NCBI GenBank assembly: GCA_009731375.1
Contig: BJOX01000130.1
Coordinates: 471,341-535,340 of the forward strand
Direction: 5' to 3'
DNA from: Paulinella micropora
Taxonomy: Eukaryota; Cercozoa; Imbricatea; Euglyphida
Length of the DNA: 64,000 nucleotides
Positions 1-9,959 of the stretch are shown here, in pieces. The position numbers and the translations under genes are program-made. Position 1 is the first letter of the stretch; each line of letters begins with the position of its first letter. Under the pieces are notes generated by a model. It was not told where the DNA came from. It ran no database searches and saw nothing but the letters and a program-made list of their open reading frames with translations.

Positions 1-122
1 CCCCCCGCCGGCCCCTCGCCGCGGGAAGGCGAGCCACGGGGGGCCTGCTCCTAGCTTCTCCCTCGTGTGCACCGGTGCACGCCCGCTCACTATTTCGAGC
101 GGGTAAGCCCGGGTTGTGCGCC

Positions 123-784
123 ATGAGCAGCGACGGCAGCGGTAGCGTGGCCAAGGCCACCGGTCCCCCGGCGTACACGCACGTCAAGCTGCTGGTAGTG
201 GGCGATTCCGGGACCGGTAAAACGAGCCTGCTGCAGCGCCTGGCCAAGGACCTGGCCCCCCCCCCCCCGAAAACATGTGTACGCCAACCCTCGGGGTGGA
301 CTTTGTCTTGTTGAATGTGGTGCGCCACGGCAGGCATGTCAAGCTGTGGTGTTGGGACATGGCGGGACAGGACCGCTACTACAGCATGGTGAACCAGTAC
401 TGGCAGAACACAGACGTGGCCTTGCTGTGCTACATGAGCAAGCCGGGCGCCCTAAAATCGTTATTTGCTAACTGGGTGCAGCCGGCCAAGGGCAAACTGC
501 CCCCGCACTGCCAAATCGTACTCGTGGGCTGCAAGCAAGATAAGATTCATGCCCACCACGCCGACGAGGTGCAACAACAGGCGGAAGCCGTCCTGGCCAC
601 CTTTGGCCAGCGGGCGCTCTGGACCAGCGCGCGTGACGACCCCCAGAGCAAGTTGCTAGGCATGTTGTACCCCTACGTGGACCTGGAGCTGGGGCGGCCG
701 CGTCCCGCCGACCCCGGCGAGGCCATTGACCTAGCCAGCCCGGCGGGCGAAAACGCCGCCCGCCAGAGCTGCTGTCAGCAGTAG
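123..784 (+). CDS. Rab-like small GTPase, frameshifted in a poly-C run
   Basis: Small Ras-superfamily GTPase, closest in layout to Rab proteins, which bind GTP and direct membrane traffic. The P-loop GDSGTGKT lies near residue 27. After the shift come TLGVDF (switch I region), WDMAGQDRY (G3, DxxGQ), GCKQDK (a variant G4 in which Cys replaces Asn) and TSARD (G5). The protein ends SCCQQ, a CCxx-type end that Rab geranylgeranyl transferase can prenylate, so the TAG at 782-784 looks like the true stop. The frame changes inside the run of 13 C at 256-268, where one base appears to be missing. This may be an assembly error or a real break. The start at 123 puts a short Ser/Gly leader before the core fold. 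Rab-like genes are known in some giant viruses, probably taken from hosts. Confidence 0.85.
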
Positions 785-1049
785 ACGCCCCTGCCGGCGG
801 CAGCAGAAACGATTAGCTGGGGGGCCCGGGTCCCAGTTTGATGGTGCCGCCGGGGCGTGGCTTGCGCGCGTCCGGCCGCGACCAGCGCGCGGGGGGGGCT
901 CCCGGGTCCCGCCATGATTAAAGAGCGATGAATCGGCGGCGTTTTTTCTTGGGTCGGTCGCCGGGGACCAGACGGCAGACGAGAGGCACTGCGAGGGGCG
1001 GGAGAGGGGCGAGGAGAGCCCGGTCCCCCTCTACTGCTTGTCGTGTCCG

Positions 1050-1120
<71 letters not shown>

Positions 1121-1178
1121 NNNNNNNNNNCCAAGTATCCTCAAACACTGGACAAAACCACGCCCGCCGCGGTTAGAG
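785..1178. other. Intergenic; poly-C run and 10-N gap
   Basis: I see no gene here. From about 1050 to 1120 the sequence is an unbroken C run ending at a 10-base N gap (1121-1130). Similar C or G runs sit beside many gaps in this scaffold and look like an assembly artefact, so polyproline or polyglycine readings across it should be ignored. Confidence 0.7.
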
Positions 1179-2729
1179 ATGCACCTTGACCCCGCCCACC
1201 GGCTGTGGCGCCCGTACCCTAACCCTAACCCGCTGGCTCCGGGCCGCCGGCGCCGGGTGCCCGTACCCCGTGCAGTGCCCGACCCAAGAGGAGGCGTGCC
1301 CCTCGGTCGTGTGCCCCGGCGGCGCCACGGTGCTCGAGCTCACGACGGCGGCCCCGCAGGACACGTTCGTGTAGCCGCTCTGGCCGCCCGCCGCGCCGGC
1401 GCGCCGCCGTCGCCAGGCCCAGGCCGCCGTCCCGACGTCGTTCACGGTCGACTGGGGGACGGCTCGCTCCCCACGCAATGCCTGGACACCGGCGCCGCGC
1501 CATGCGCGCACACGTACGCGCTGGCCGGCACGTACACGGTGACGGCGGACCCCGGCGGACGCTACCCCGTGCGCGGCTGGGCGCTGACGCCCGCCTGGCA
1601 CGCCGCGGCGCCCGCGGGCCTGCAGCTGCGCGCCGTCCGGCGGTGGGGGGAGCTGCGCTTCCACGAGACGAGCGGCTACCACCTGTACGCGGCGCCGGGG
1701 CTCACGTACGTGCCCTCTGGGTCTGATACGGGGCTCGTGCGCGTCTGGGACTACAGCTTCGCCGGCCTCACCACGCCGCTGCCGGACGTGAGCTATGGGC
1801 TCAACGTGTCGGGAGCCGAGTCGGTGGTCGGCGTGTTTGAGGGCTCCGTAGGCGTGCTTGGTCTGCACGGCACACAAGACTGGGACACACACAGCCTGCG
1901 CAATGCCAGCAGCGCGTTCGCGGGCCTGCCGGCGCTGACGGAGCTCGACCTGTCGCGCTGGGACACCGCGCGGCTCGAGGACGTAAGCAAACTGTTTGCG
2001 GGCAGCGCCGCGCTCGCGCGGACGGGGGTAGGCGGCTGGACGTCGTTGCCGAGCGCCTGTCGCGCTTCTCGGGGCTGTTCCAGGGCCTGAGCAGCGACTT
2101 CCGGGAAGCGCTCACCTGCTGGCCGACACCCGCGCTCGCCCCTGGCTCGGTGGACTGTACGCGGCTGGCGCCGTACACGGCGTTCGGCCAAGCGCACTGG
2201 CCCGCCGCGTGCTCGCGCTCGCACTTCCTGGCGCTCGTGCGCACGCAAGCCCCCAACACCGTCGCCACGCTGACGCTGTCGCCCGCGGCCGGCCCGGGCG
2301 CGATCTTTACGGTAAACTGGGGGGACGGGTGGGCGCCCGGCTCGTGCGCGCACGCCAACGGCGCCGTCTGCACGCACGTGTACACCAGCGCCGGCGACTA
2401 CTGGCTGCGCCTGAGCGGCCGCGTCGACGGGCTGCGGTACGTAGAGGGCGCCCGGGTGGTGGACGTGGTAGCGTGGGGCGACGTGCAGCTGTACCACCCC
2501 GTCGGCAGCACGGCCCCGCTGTTCGCGCGGGGGGTAGGCGGGTCTCCGTTGCGCTACCTGGCGCCGACGGCCGGCTCGCGGGCCCTGCACGGCGTGGCGC
2601 CCGAGTACCTGCTGTACGGGATGAGCGAGTTCGTGGGCGACGCGCGCGACTGGGACTGGTCGTGGCTCACGCCCGCTACCCACCCCAATGGCTTCCTTCG
2701 CCTGTTTGAAGGCTGCGTCAAGTTCATTG
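1179..2729 (+). pseudogene. Secreted surface protein with PKD and DUF285-like domains, broken
   Basis: The reading starts MHLDPAHRLWRP, as in the copy at 29309, and continues with a Cys-rich stretch (CPYPVQCPTQEEACP). Next come a PKD-like domain (FTVDWG then DGSL, with HTYALAGTYTV), a BspA/DUF285-like segment (LSRWDTARLEDVSKLFAGS) and a second PKD domain (FTVNWGDGW, HVYTSAGDYWL). PKD and DUF285 domains are extracellular and often adhesive. The frame breaks at the telomere-like insert 1215-1231, near the TAG at 1372-1374, at the G run 1454-1458 and near 2040. The 3' end has no stop of its own: after FEGCVKFIG it runs straight into a hairpin repeat at about 2727. The gene is therefore truncated as well as frameshifted. 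Giant viruses often carry such surface proteins, but transfer from a host or bacterium is equally possible. Confidence 0.7.
1215..1231. repeat. Telomere-like CCCTAA tract inside a signal-peptide region
   Basis: The sequence TACCCTAACCCTAACCC lies exactly where the sister copy at 29309 encodes the hydrophobic core WLLLLGWL of its signal peptide. The flanks on both sides are nearly identical in the two copies. The replacement is one base longer than the sister sequence, so it also shifts the frame. Confidence 0.75.
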
Positions 2730-3130
2730 GCGGGCGGGGAAATTTGCAAAGTGTATTAAATTTTTCCCCGCCCGCCGTCGTCTCCCGAATTTTTTGCTAT
2801 CCAAGCTTACCGTATTGCCGAAATGTCCTTCACTCAAAAAAAAGCCGGTCGGTAGCCGCAAAATTCGACTAAAAGATTGTGCGCAAACTTGCCGCAAAAG
2901 ACGACCGGCAGCTACTCTGTCGCGAAATTCACCGGGTTCTAAATCTTGTGAAAAAAAATCTGGTCATTTCGGCAATACGCTAAGCTTGAACAGCAAAAAA
3001 ATCGGGAAACATTGGCGGGCGGGGAAATTTGCAAACTGTATTAAAATTTTCCCCGCCCGCCGTCGTCTCCCCAGCTTTTTTCTGCAGACCAACCAAATCA
3101 AATGCCGGAATGTTCTAAAAAACAATTAGC
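2727..3130. repeat. Hairpin repeat family, copy 1
   Basis: Two inverted repeats built on GGCGGGCGGGGAAAT and its complement lie at about 2729-2780 and 3014-3065. Between them is the same filler seen in the array at 11226-12690: CGAAATTCACCGGGTTCT, CATTTCGGCAATA and GCAAAAAAATCGGGAAAC. The copy begins at the point where the surface-protein gene loses its 3' end. From 3131 to 3465 there are only short degenerate repeats containing TTTCCGGCCA and an A/T-rich tract; I see no gene there. Confidence 0.75.
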
Positions 3131-3465
3131 TAGTAGAAAACCAGCCACCACTCATTTCCGGCCATGCTAACATGTGTACGACTGCAGAATCCCGCCACCA
3201 GACATTTCCGGCCACCGGTGTAGGGTTCCAACAGAATCCGGCCACCAGTCGGCCACCGGTGGCCAAGGAAAAGCGCCCTTGGCTTGGTTTAGGGCGGGAG
3301 GATCGGCCGGCGGGGGGATTTCTTTTTTGTTGGCCAAAGAATAAGCTTTTTAATACCAAGAAAAAAAAAAAAGGCAGCCCACCTCTCTCTCTTTTTCTTT
3401 TGATTTTGCTCGCCCTTATTTCCCAGGCCTGCTCAAACATTTTTCTAATTCAGGGCTAATTTGGT

Positions 3466-4493
3466 TCAACAGTCTTTGTTCACCCCCTGGTGGCCAGACG
3501 TTGCGGCTTTCTGTTTTCGCCTCGCTCGCCTCTTCTTAGTTCGCTTAGCACGACGCATAGCTTGGAGCTCTAGCAGGGAATCTATGCACCCAGACTGTGC
3601 GGCCCGGGTTAGGTACGCGGTTGCCTTGTTTAGGTCGCGGGGCACGCCTTCCCCGTCCCGGTACAGCATTCCCAGCACATAATTTGCGTCTGGATTCCCC
3701 TGATCTGCATAAGCGGCCAGGTACGAAAGGCCGACGGCGCGGTCCATGGGCAGCCCCGGTTCCGTCTCATCCTGTTCACAAACACGCACATAGTATTGCG
3801 CAAGGGCGTCCCCTTGTTGTCCCGCCCGCCCAAACCACTCTTGTGCTCGGCGTGAGTTCGTGGGAACCCCCTCTCCGTAGTAGTAACAGAGCCCTAGGCT
3901 CAACTGCGCACCGCGGTGACCCTGCTCCGCCGCCCGGGCCAACCACGTTGCTGCCTGGCACATGTCCTTGGGCACGCCATCGCCGCCCTCGTAGCAGATG
4001 CCCAGTGTGTATTGCGCCGCGGCATCGCCGTGGGCCGCGGCCGCCGTCAGGTACTCGATCGCCTTCTTGCAGTCCTGCGGCACGCCGATCCCCCCGGAGT
4101 AGCATTTCCAGAGTTCGCGTTGAGCCTCGGTATGCCCGGCCGTCGCGGCTAGGCTCAGGTATTCTACCGCGCGCTGACAGTCGCGGATTTCTGCCCTGTC
4201 GCGATAACACACACCTAGGCAGAACTGCGCGTCGGCCAGGCCCTGTTCGGAGGCAAGGGTTAAATACTGTACGGCCTTGCGTAGCAAACCCCTAGGTAGT
4301 ACTGCGCACGATCCAGATTCTGCGCCGCCGCGCGAGTGTACCATTCTGCGGCCCGGCCCCCGTCCTGCGGCACACCGTGCCCAGCATCGTAGCAAACTCC
4401 CAGCTTGAACTGGGCCAAGGCTACTCCTTGTTCTGCCCGGCGGAGCAGCCACTGCACCCGCTTGCTAGGCTTCTCCGGGCTAGCTGTTTGCAT
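3466..4493 (-). CDS. Sel1-repeat protein, with an internal deletion or frameshift
   Basis: About eight Sel1-like (TPR-related) repeats of about 36 residues are visible, with the usual pattern A-x-A-Q-x-x-LG-x-CY-x-x-G-x-GVPxD. Such proteins are helical solenoids that act as protein-interaction scaffolds. The C-terminus has a strongly basic tail (KRTKKRRARRKQK), possibly for nuclear or nucleic-acid targeting. The first two repeats are in a different frame from the rest. The switch near 4265-4300 falls where repeat two loses its GxGVPxD part, so several codons seem to be deleted, unlike the homopolymer slips elsewhere. I chose the Met at 4493 because it leads straight into the first repeat; an upstream Met at 4511 is also in frame. 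Sel1 proteins are common in several giant viruses and in intracellular bacteria. Confidence 0.8.
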
Positions 4494-4755
4494 AGAGAAA
4501 AAATACAGCAAAAAGATAACAGGCGGACCACGCTTTTTGGGGTTGTGTGCTGGTTTCTTTTTGTTTTTTGTTTTCGCTGCTGGTTCGGAACAAAAGCCTG
4601 GGGGGGGGGCCGGCCTTCTTTCTTATTTGGCTGTCAACGAGGCCCGGCGGGCGAACACGGGGCGTTTCGTTCTCCTTCTGGTTTCTCCTGGACCTACCCC
4701 CGGCGGGCTCAGTTGGTGCCGCTTTTTTTTGCAAACCAAACTTTTTTATTTTTTG
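4494..4755. other. Intergenic region, no gene seen
   Basis: This gap separates two minus-strand genes. It is rich in T runs and G runs, and I see no conserved coding pattern on either strand. Confidence 0.5.
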
Positions 4756-6745
4756 CTACAAGCGGAGGCTTCGCAGTGGATGGAGCGTTTGGCCAGCAAT
4801 AGTCATGACTGTCGATTCGCTCGCGTTAAATATTTCTTGACAACTAAAAAGCGCAGAGGCCGGCGGCATAAGCACCTTGAGCTTCCGAACCCGACGTGTC
4901 GCTTCGATTACCAGCTTGCGTACCTTGCAAGTAAGCTCCTCTAGGTCTAGCCATCCCAAAGTGACGTTCGAGATGGTGAGAACGTCGAACGTGCCTAAGC
5001 GGTTAGCAAGACAAGACGCTGGACAGAGTCAACACGGAGCCTACCAAACACAGCCCCAGATCCTTGCGCACAATCTCGTCCACTTGCATATTCTCAGGCA
5101 AGGCATCCTTGCATTCCAGCGTCAGTGGCACGTTGCTGTCAACAGCAGAAGTTAGCGTTAGGCTCCCGAGCGCACATTCTAGGTAGACCCGGAAGCCCGT
5201 CAAGTCTTGGCACCGGCTGCCGCACTCGATAGTCAGATTCTCGACTGCTTGTGTAGCCTTGTAGTTAATATTCTTGGCGTAGGGGTACAAACGCGGCCCG
5301 CAATTCAGCAATTTCAAACAGTTCCACCGGGGGCCCTCAAGTCTGGGCAGTTCCTGGATCTCCCGCAGCTCCAGCGTGTGCTTGTACCGGCCATCTGCTA
5401 GCAGCGCCTGGCGCAACTGCCCGGGGCTTGTCTCGCGCAGGAATAAGTCAGAACCGCCGCAAGTTGGCGGGCCGGCAATCACGGCACCGGCGGCCAGGGG
5501 CACGTGACCGCTGCCCAGGCGCGCGAGTGAGACCCAGGGGCTGTTAACTATCACGAGGCTCTCTGGGGACAAACGACCCCAGCTGATGTTCTCAACCGCG
5601 GGGCCTCCGTTGCAGTCAACAAAGGTACACTCGGCTACGCCGCCCGGCACGTCCAGCCAACCCCGCGGGAGCTTGTGCAGACCGTTGCAATCTTCAAACG
5701 TTAAATCAAGGCGTTCGAAGTTGCTTATGCTAAGCCTCGCTAGCGCCGGAACAGTTGTGAAATGAAGCTGGCTCAGCAAGCCCGGGGCGCTGTTCCTGTG
5801 GTACTCGATGTCGACTTCTTCGAAGGGCACGTCGTCGAATCCAATCGACTCCTCCTTTTGGTCGGCAAGGCCCCCCCGGCCCAAGTGTAGCTCCACGCGA
5901 CGCACGTGGCTTAGCCAAGAGTCACGGGTCCTGACATCGTCAAACAAGCCCTCGAAAAACTCGTCAGTTTCTACGGTGCCCGGCAGGCTGTAGACCACCA
6001 ACCGTTGCGGGGGGCGGCTGCCTGCGGGCAGCGCCGCGTTGAATCGGCGGCGCAGGCTCTCTGGTAAATTTTCTAGGTCGAGCACTACCTCGGACTCGAC
6101 GTCCAAGTACTTGCGCCTGAGCGCCTCGTTCTGGCACGCTCGGTGGAGGCAGTCCCGCACCGCGCGCTGCAAACGCCCCGCCACCAACGGCGGCCAAACG
6201 TCAGTGCAGAGACGCGCTAGACGGGTCGGGTTGTCCCGCGCTTCGTGCAACCGCCGCAGCAAGGCACCGTCGACTTGCGCGTTGAAGCACTGGCGGAAGA
6301 CGCGGAGCACCAGGTCCTGCCTCAGCCAGTCCGCAGGGCCGAACAGCTGCCAGCAGTGCGAGAACTGCTGCCAGGCGTCGTTGGTGGGCAGGTTCCTGGC
6401 GATCTCGTCAAACACGTCGTCTGGCACGGGCAGACCTGGCGGCGGCGGCGCCGCTAGCCTGCGCGACCAGCAACTTCTGCACCGGACCATCACGGTTCTC
6501 TTGTCCCACCACTGGTTTATGAGTTCGAACGCCCAGTCGCAATACCGCGCCAGGCGCAGCAGGCAGCCGCGCTGACTGCTGGGCAACAGCAGCCGCGCGT
6601 TGCTGTCGCGGGCGTACCTAGTCAGAAAGTCGAGCGCGGCCCGCACCTGCGCGCGGGTAGGGTTGGGCTCGTTATTGTTGAGCACAAACAGTGGCCCCGG
6701 CGCGCTGGACAGGCCCGGCGGCGGCGCGTCCCCCGCCAACTCCAT
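4756..6745 (-). CDS. F-box-like/leucine-rich protein, frameshifted near its 3' end
   Basis: The main frame (6745 to 5003, about 580 residues) contains an F-box-like segment near residue 110 (PVPDDVFDEIARNLP). A long series of irregular leucine-rich segments follows (LARLSISNFERLDLTF, AECTFVDCNGG, CLKLLNCG, VENLTIECG). F-box proteins recruit substrates to SCF ubiquitin ligases, and viral ones are thought to redirect host protein turnover. The frame closes at 5003, but leucine-rich coding continues in another frame down to the stop at 4756 (LTISNVTLGWLDLEEL). A one-base shift near 5010-5035 is therefore likely. The start at 6745 is the second Met; another Met lies three codons upstream. The F-box match is moderate and the leucine-rich part is clearer. 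Confidence 0.65.
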
Positions 6746-7190
6746 GTGACACACAATTTATTTTAAGGTCGGCCAAAGGGTGGCCAAAAAAAAGAAGGAA
6801 CGCCGGAAATTACGATACTTTCGCATCTGGCGCGAAATTCGCCGGGGGTCCGGATTTTCAAACCAAACATCAGTCGCCACTTTTTGTCAGCTGAACTTAC
6901 GAGCATCGTGGGGCGGGCGGGGAAAAAAGGATTAGCGCGGCCCCGGCCCCCCCCTCCCCCCACATCTCGCAAAAGGGAGGGAGGGGGGGGGGGCCCGCTG
7001 CGGTGTCTTTCCCCTCCCCTGCGCCCCGCCCTGCCCCTACGCGCCAGCCCCCTTTCGAACACAAGTTCAACTTTCTTTAACAAAAAAAAACCTTGACATT
7101 TTACAAGACTTCGTTGCTGATGTTAACAACTAAGCAAGAGTGAACAGCGCTTCTTTTTTTTACCGTCTGTTCCAGCAAGACCTCCTCAAC
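6746..7190. other. Intergenic region between two minus-strand genes
   Basis: It includes a TTCGCCGGG-type motif near 6830, purine and pyrimidine runs (6940-7010) and an A run just before 7090. I see no credible gene. Confidence 0.5.
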
Positions 7191-8780
7191 TCAGGCATAG
7201 AGAAAGTCGCAGGGCAGGCCGCGCTCTTGCCAGAACGCACGCGATTCTGCACAGTCGCCCAGGCGTGCGAACCGCAGTCGTTCCGCGATCTCGTCCGCCT
7301 TCTTGCACAGGCCGTCGGGCTCGTCCAGCGTGAACAGAAACACCTGTTCTCGGTCGACGACCTCGGTGAACAGCATGTCACGCACCTCGCGGTAGTGTGC
7401 CGTCTGTTCGAAGAAGTCGCTCGTGTCCGTGGCCTGCGCAAAATTGACGAACGCCTCCAGGTAGATGCACAGATGCCCTAGGCACACCTGGGTCGACGCG
7501 CGAGTTCTGCGTGGCAGCCTCAGACAGATCACAGCCGTCACCCCCGCGAGAATACGCTGCCAGGTGCGGGTCTCTAAGTGTTTCGCGACCTGTGCATCCG
7601 ACAGTCTCAGCACCGCCCGTGCCGCGCGCTGCAGTTCTGCTAGCGCCACCGGCGCCGCCCTGGCATTCGCGTCGGCTCGCCCCGTCGCTGTCAATGTGCT
7701 GCCGTCGTTGCCAGTCAGAGCTTGNNNNNNNNNNTCATCGTGGCCAGTCAGAGCTTGCGCTCGTGCGTCAAACACCCTGCGGAACTCGCTCGTCCCGTAG
7801 CCCGACAGAAACCGCGCCATGTCCTCCGGGAACGCTCGGCCGACTGTGCGCATCAACGTCATTTTGTCCTTAACGGTCACGGTAGCTGACACGACCTCCC
7901 GGGCCTCGAGCCCCAGAAAGGCCCGCCTACGAGCGAGCGCCTCGTCGTGGGCCTCGTGGACCGCAATGACCAGGTCTCGCTTGGAGATTTCGATCTGTTG
8001 CCGAGCGATTTCGAGGTCTTTCGAGGTTATGGTGAGCTGCTGGTCGCTCTTGCTTAGTTGGATCTGGTGATCCAACTCCTTCTGCACCAGCGTGTTCTTC
8101 AGTTCCGAGTGCTGCAGCTGCAGTTGCAAAAAGTCGTTGTTGCGGCTCTGCAGGGCCAACTTCAACTCGAGCACCTCGTTCGCGCCGTCCTCCGAGTCGG
8201 AATCCGCGTGCTTCGATCGCTTGAAACAGCTCAGGGCCGCCTTGCGAGTGGACGAAGACACTTCCTTGCGCTTGACCGAAAAAACCGATTCCAAATCACG
8301 ATCGCCATTCAACGTACGTGAATAAACATTAGACATTTCACTCCTCAGCGCTTTGCCCTGGGGCAGCTGTGCCAAAAGCTTGAGAATTTCCGGCTGGGTG
8401 GCCACCGGGACGGCCCGGCCGGACCCTCTGCCACTTACCGGGAATTTGTGCATATTATACACAAAGCTGATGTTCTCAGCTTTATCAGCACGGCCCGGCC
8501 GGGAGATTTGGCGCAATAAATGATCCCAGGTATTGCGGGCCTGGCGCCGAGTGCACCGCAAAACGAGGCCAATAACCTCCTTAATGGCAAATTTCCCGTC
8601 GACAGTGCACCTGATACCGTTGGAGCGCAAAAACGCTTCGGAATAATTTTTCAAAATTGGCATTTCATCGAGGGCCACTTTTGCATCCCCCAAACGCGGC
8701 GCCTCGACAAAAGCCTTGTTTTCGATGTTTGAGAGCGCGCTGGTGGCGGGAACGACGGCCTTAACATCTTCCGTGGACAT
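7191..8780 (-). CDS. BRO/antirepressor-like viral protein with coiled coil
   Basis: 529 codons. Residues 40-90 (NGIRCTVDGKFAIKEVIGLV) resemble the small DNA-binding domains at the N-terminus of BRO/KilA-N-type viral proteins. Residues 125-165 (EILKLLAQLPQGKALRSEM, then SRTLNGDRDLE) match a pattern I know from repeated genes of algal large DNA viruses: leucine-rich, LPG-like, then a GD-L-E end. Residues 205-280 form a long Gln/Glu/Lys coiled coil. The C-terminal third is helical and unrecognised. A 10-N gap at 7725-7734 falls inside the gene. The same AGTCAGAGCTTG sequence lies on both sides of it, so the gap probably hides an unmerged overlap. The start at 8780 gives a normal Met and precedes the conserved domain. 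The role is probably DNA binding or regulation. Confidence 0.6.
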   Translation of the reverse strand: MSTEDVKAVVPATSALSNIENKAFVEAPRLGDAKVALDEMPILKNYSEAFLRSNGIRCTVDGKFAIKEVIGLVLRCTRRQARNTWDHLLRQISRPGRADKAENISFVYNMHKFPVSGRGSGRAVPVATQPEILKLLAQLPQGKALRSEMSNVYSRTLNGDRDLESVFSVKRKEVSSSTRKAALSCFKRSKHADSDSEDGANEVLELKLALQSRNNDFLQLQLQHSELKNTLVQKELDHQIQLSKSDQQLTITSKDLEIARQQIEISKRDLVIAVHEAHDEALARRRAFLGLEAREVVSATVTVKDKMTLMRTVGRAFPEDMARFLSGYGTSEFRRVFDARAQALTGHDXXXXQALTGNDGSTLTATGRADANARAAPVALAELQRAARAVLRLSDAQVAKHLETRTWQRILAGVTAVICLRLPRRTRASTQVCLGHLCIYLEAFVNFAQATDTSDFFEQTAHYREVRDMLFTEVVDREQVFLFTLDEPDGLCKKADEIAERLRFARLGDCAESRAFWQERGLPCDFLYA

Positions 8781-9148
8781 CTTGGAGGCCAGACAGCTTG
8801 GTCGATTATGATTTGTTTTTAATGGAAAAACAAAGTAGTCAAACTTTTCGTTTTGGGTCGTGTCCTCCCCCCCCCCTCCCTCCGTCCGTTAGATTGCACA
8901 GATTTTTTTTAATGTTTGTTTGGCGGGGAGGGGGTGTGGGAGGGGGAGCCGCACGGCTTGGGGGAGGTAGGAGAAGTGGAGGAGCGGAATCTCCGGTAGC
9001 AAAAAAATCCCCTTCTACATTTTACCGCCCGCTCCTCTCTCTCCCCCCCCCCCCGGATCCTTTGTAAAAACGTGTGTTTTTATTTTACATTCTTTTTTTT
9101 CCTTTCTTTCTCTCTCTCCCCCCCGGGCTTTCCGCACCTCGCCAAGAA
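8781..9148. other. Intergenic region with C, T and G runs
   Basis: Long pyrimidine tracts (8865-8895, 9040-9055, 9090-9125) and G-rich tracts are present. I see no gene. Confidence 0.5.
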
Positions 9149-9487
9149 TTAGGCTGGGTTTTTTGCTGCGTCTTTGGTGCGGGTTTGTTTAGGGGTGGCG
9201 CGGACGCTGCGACGGGCCGAGGGCGCAAAGAGCGCGCGGGCGAGCCGGCACGCCAGGCCCCAGCAAGATGTCAAGAGTAGCACCGCCGCGCCCCACAGCG
9301 CCAACGAAACAGCCCCGCCGCCCCCGCCTGCGGTTGTAGCCAGGGTGGCGGAAAACGCGGCCGCGCTGGCCTTGGCGCCCAGCGTGCTAGCTAACACCAA
9401 CATCACACAACAGAACAGCGCGTGTGTATCAGCAACATGATCCCTTTTTCTGTCCTCGCTAGCCTGTCTCTCTCTCCCTGTCCGCAC
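9149..9487 (-). CDS. Possible small membrane protein
   Basis: A 112-codon frame holds two hydrophobic stretches suited to membrane segments: around residues 25-55 (LFCCVMLVLAS and following) and 62-88 (SLALWGAAVLLLTSCWGLAC). A short Gly-rich turn separates them, and a basic C-terminal tail follows. I do not recognise a family. The two well-spaced hydrophobic segments argue for a real product, but the frame is short and the region GC-rich, so chance is possible. Confidence 0.35.
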   Translation of the reverse strand: MRTGRERQASEDRKRDHVADTHALFCCVMLVLASTLGAKASAAAFSATLATTAGGGGGAVSLALWGAAVLLLTSCWGLACRLARALFAPSARRSVRATPKQTRTKDAAKNPA

Positions 9488-9959
9488 CCGTAGCAGCGGC
9501 CATCACCACCGTGAGCAGAGGCATGTCCTTTTTTTTGTTTGTTTCGTCCGGGAGTTTTTGCTAAGACGTTTTTCCCTCCCCTGCTTCCTTTCTCCATCTT
9601 TTTTTTTGCCTTTGCGACTGGCCCCCCCCCCGGGAGGGGGGGCTGTCTTACCAACCAAGAAACAAAACAAAAAGAGGGGCCAGACTTCTTCCTTTTCACA
9701 GCCGCAGGCCCCCCCCCCCTGGCAAATTTTTCCACCAACGGTCGTATTTCTACTGTATGTTGTTTTTGCGGGATTGTGCACGGAGGGTGAAGTGGGGAGG
9801 GGGGCCGCGCACGTGTGTGTGCGATTCGAACATTGGGGGGGTGACACAGACCAGCTACAGGTCTGTGCTGTGTACACGGTCGTGTGTATCTGCGTGTACG
9901 CTGGGTAACTAAAGTTCTAAAGAGGCCATGAGCCAAGAGGGCAAGATCAGCCGAATATG
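9488..9959. other. Intergenic region, no gene seen
   Basis: T-rich and C/G-run-rich DNA upstream of the small membrane frame and downstream of the next gene. The readings that cross it show only low-complexity composition. Confidence 0.5.

Noticed and set aside
1038-1180. Polyproline start of the PKD protein
   Set aside because: The proline codons are the C run at a gap edge. The ATG at 1179 matches the start of the sister copy.
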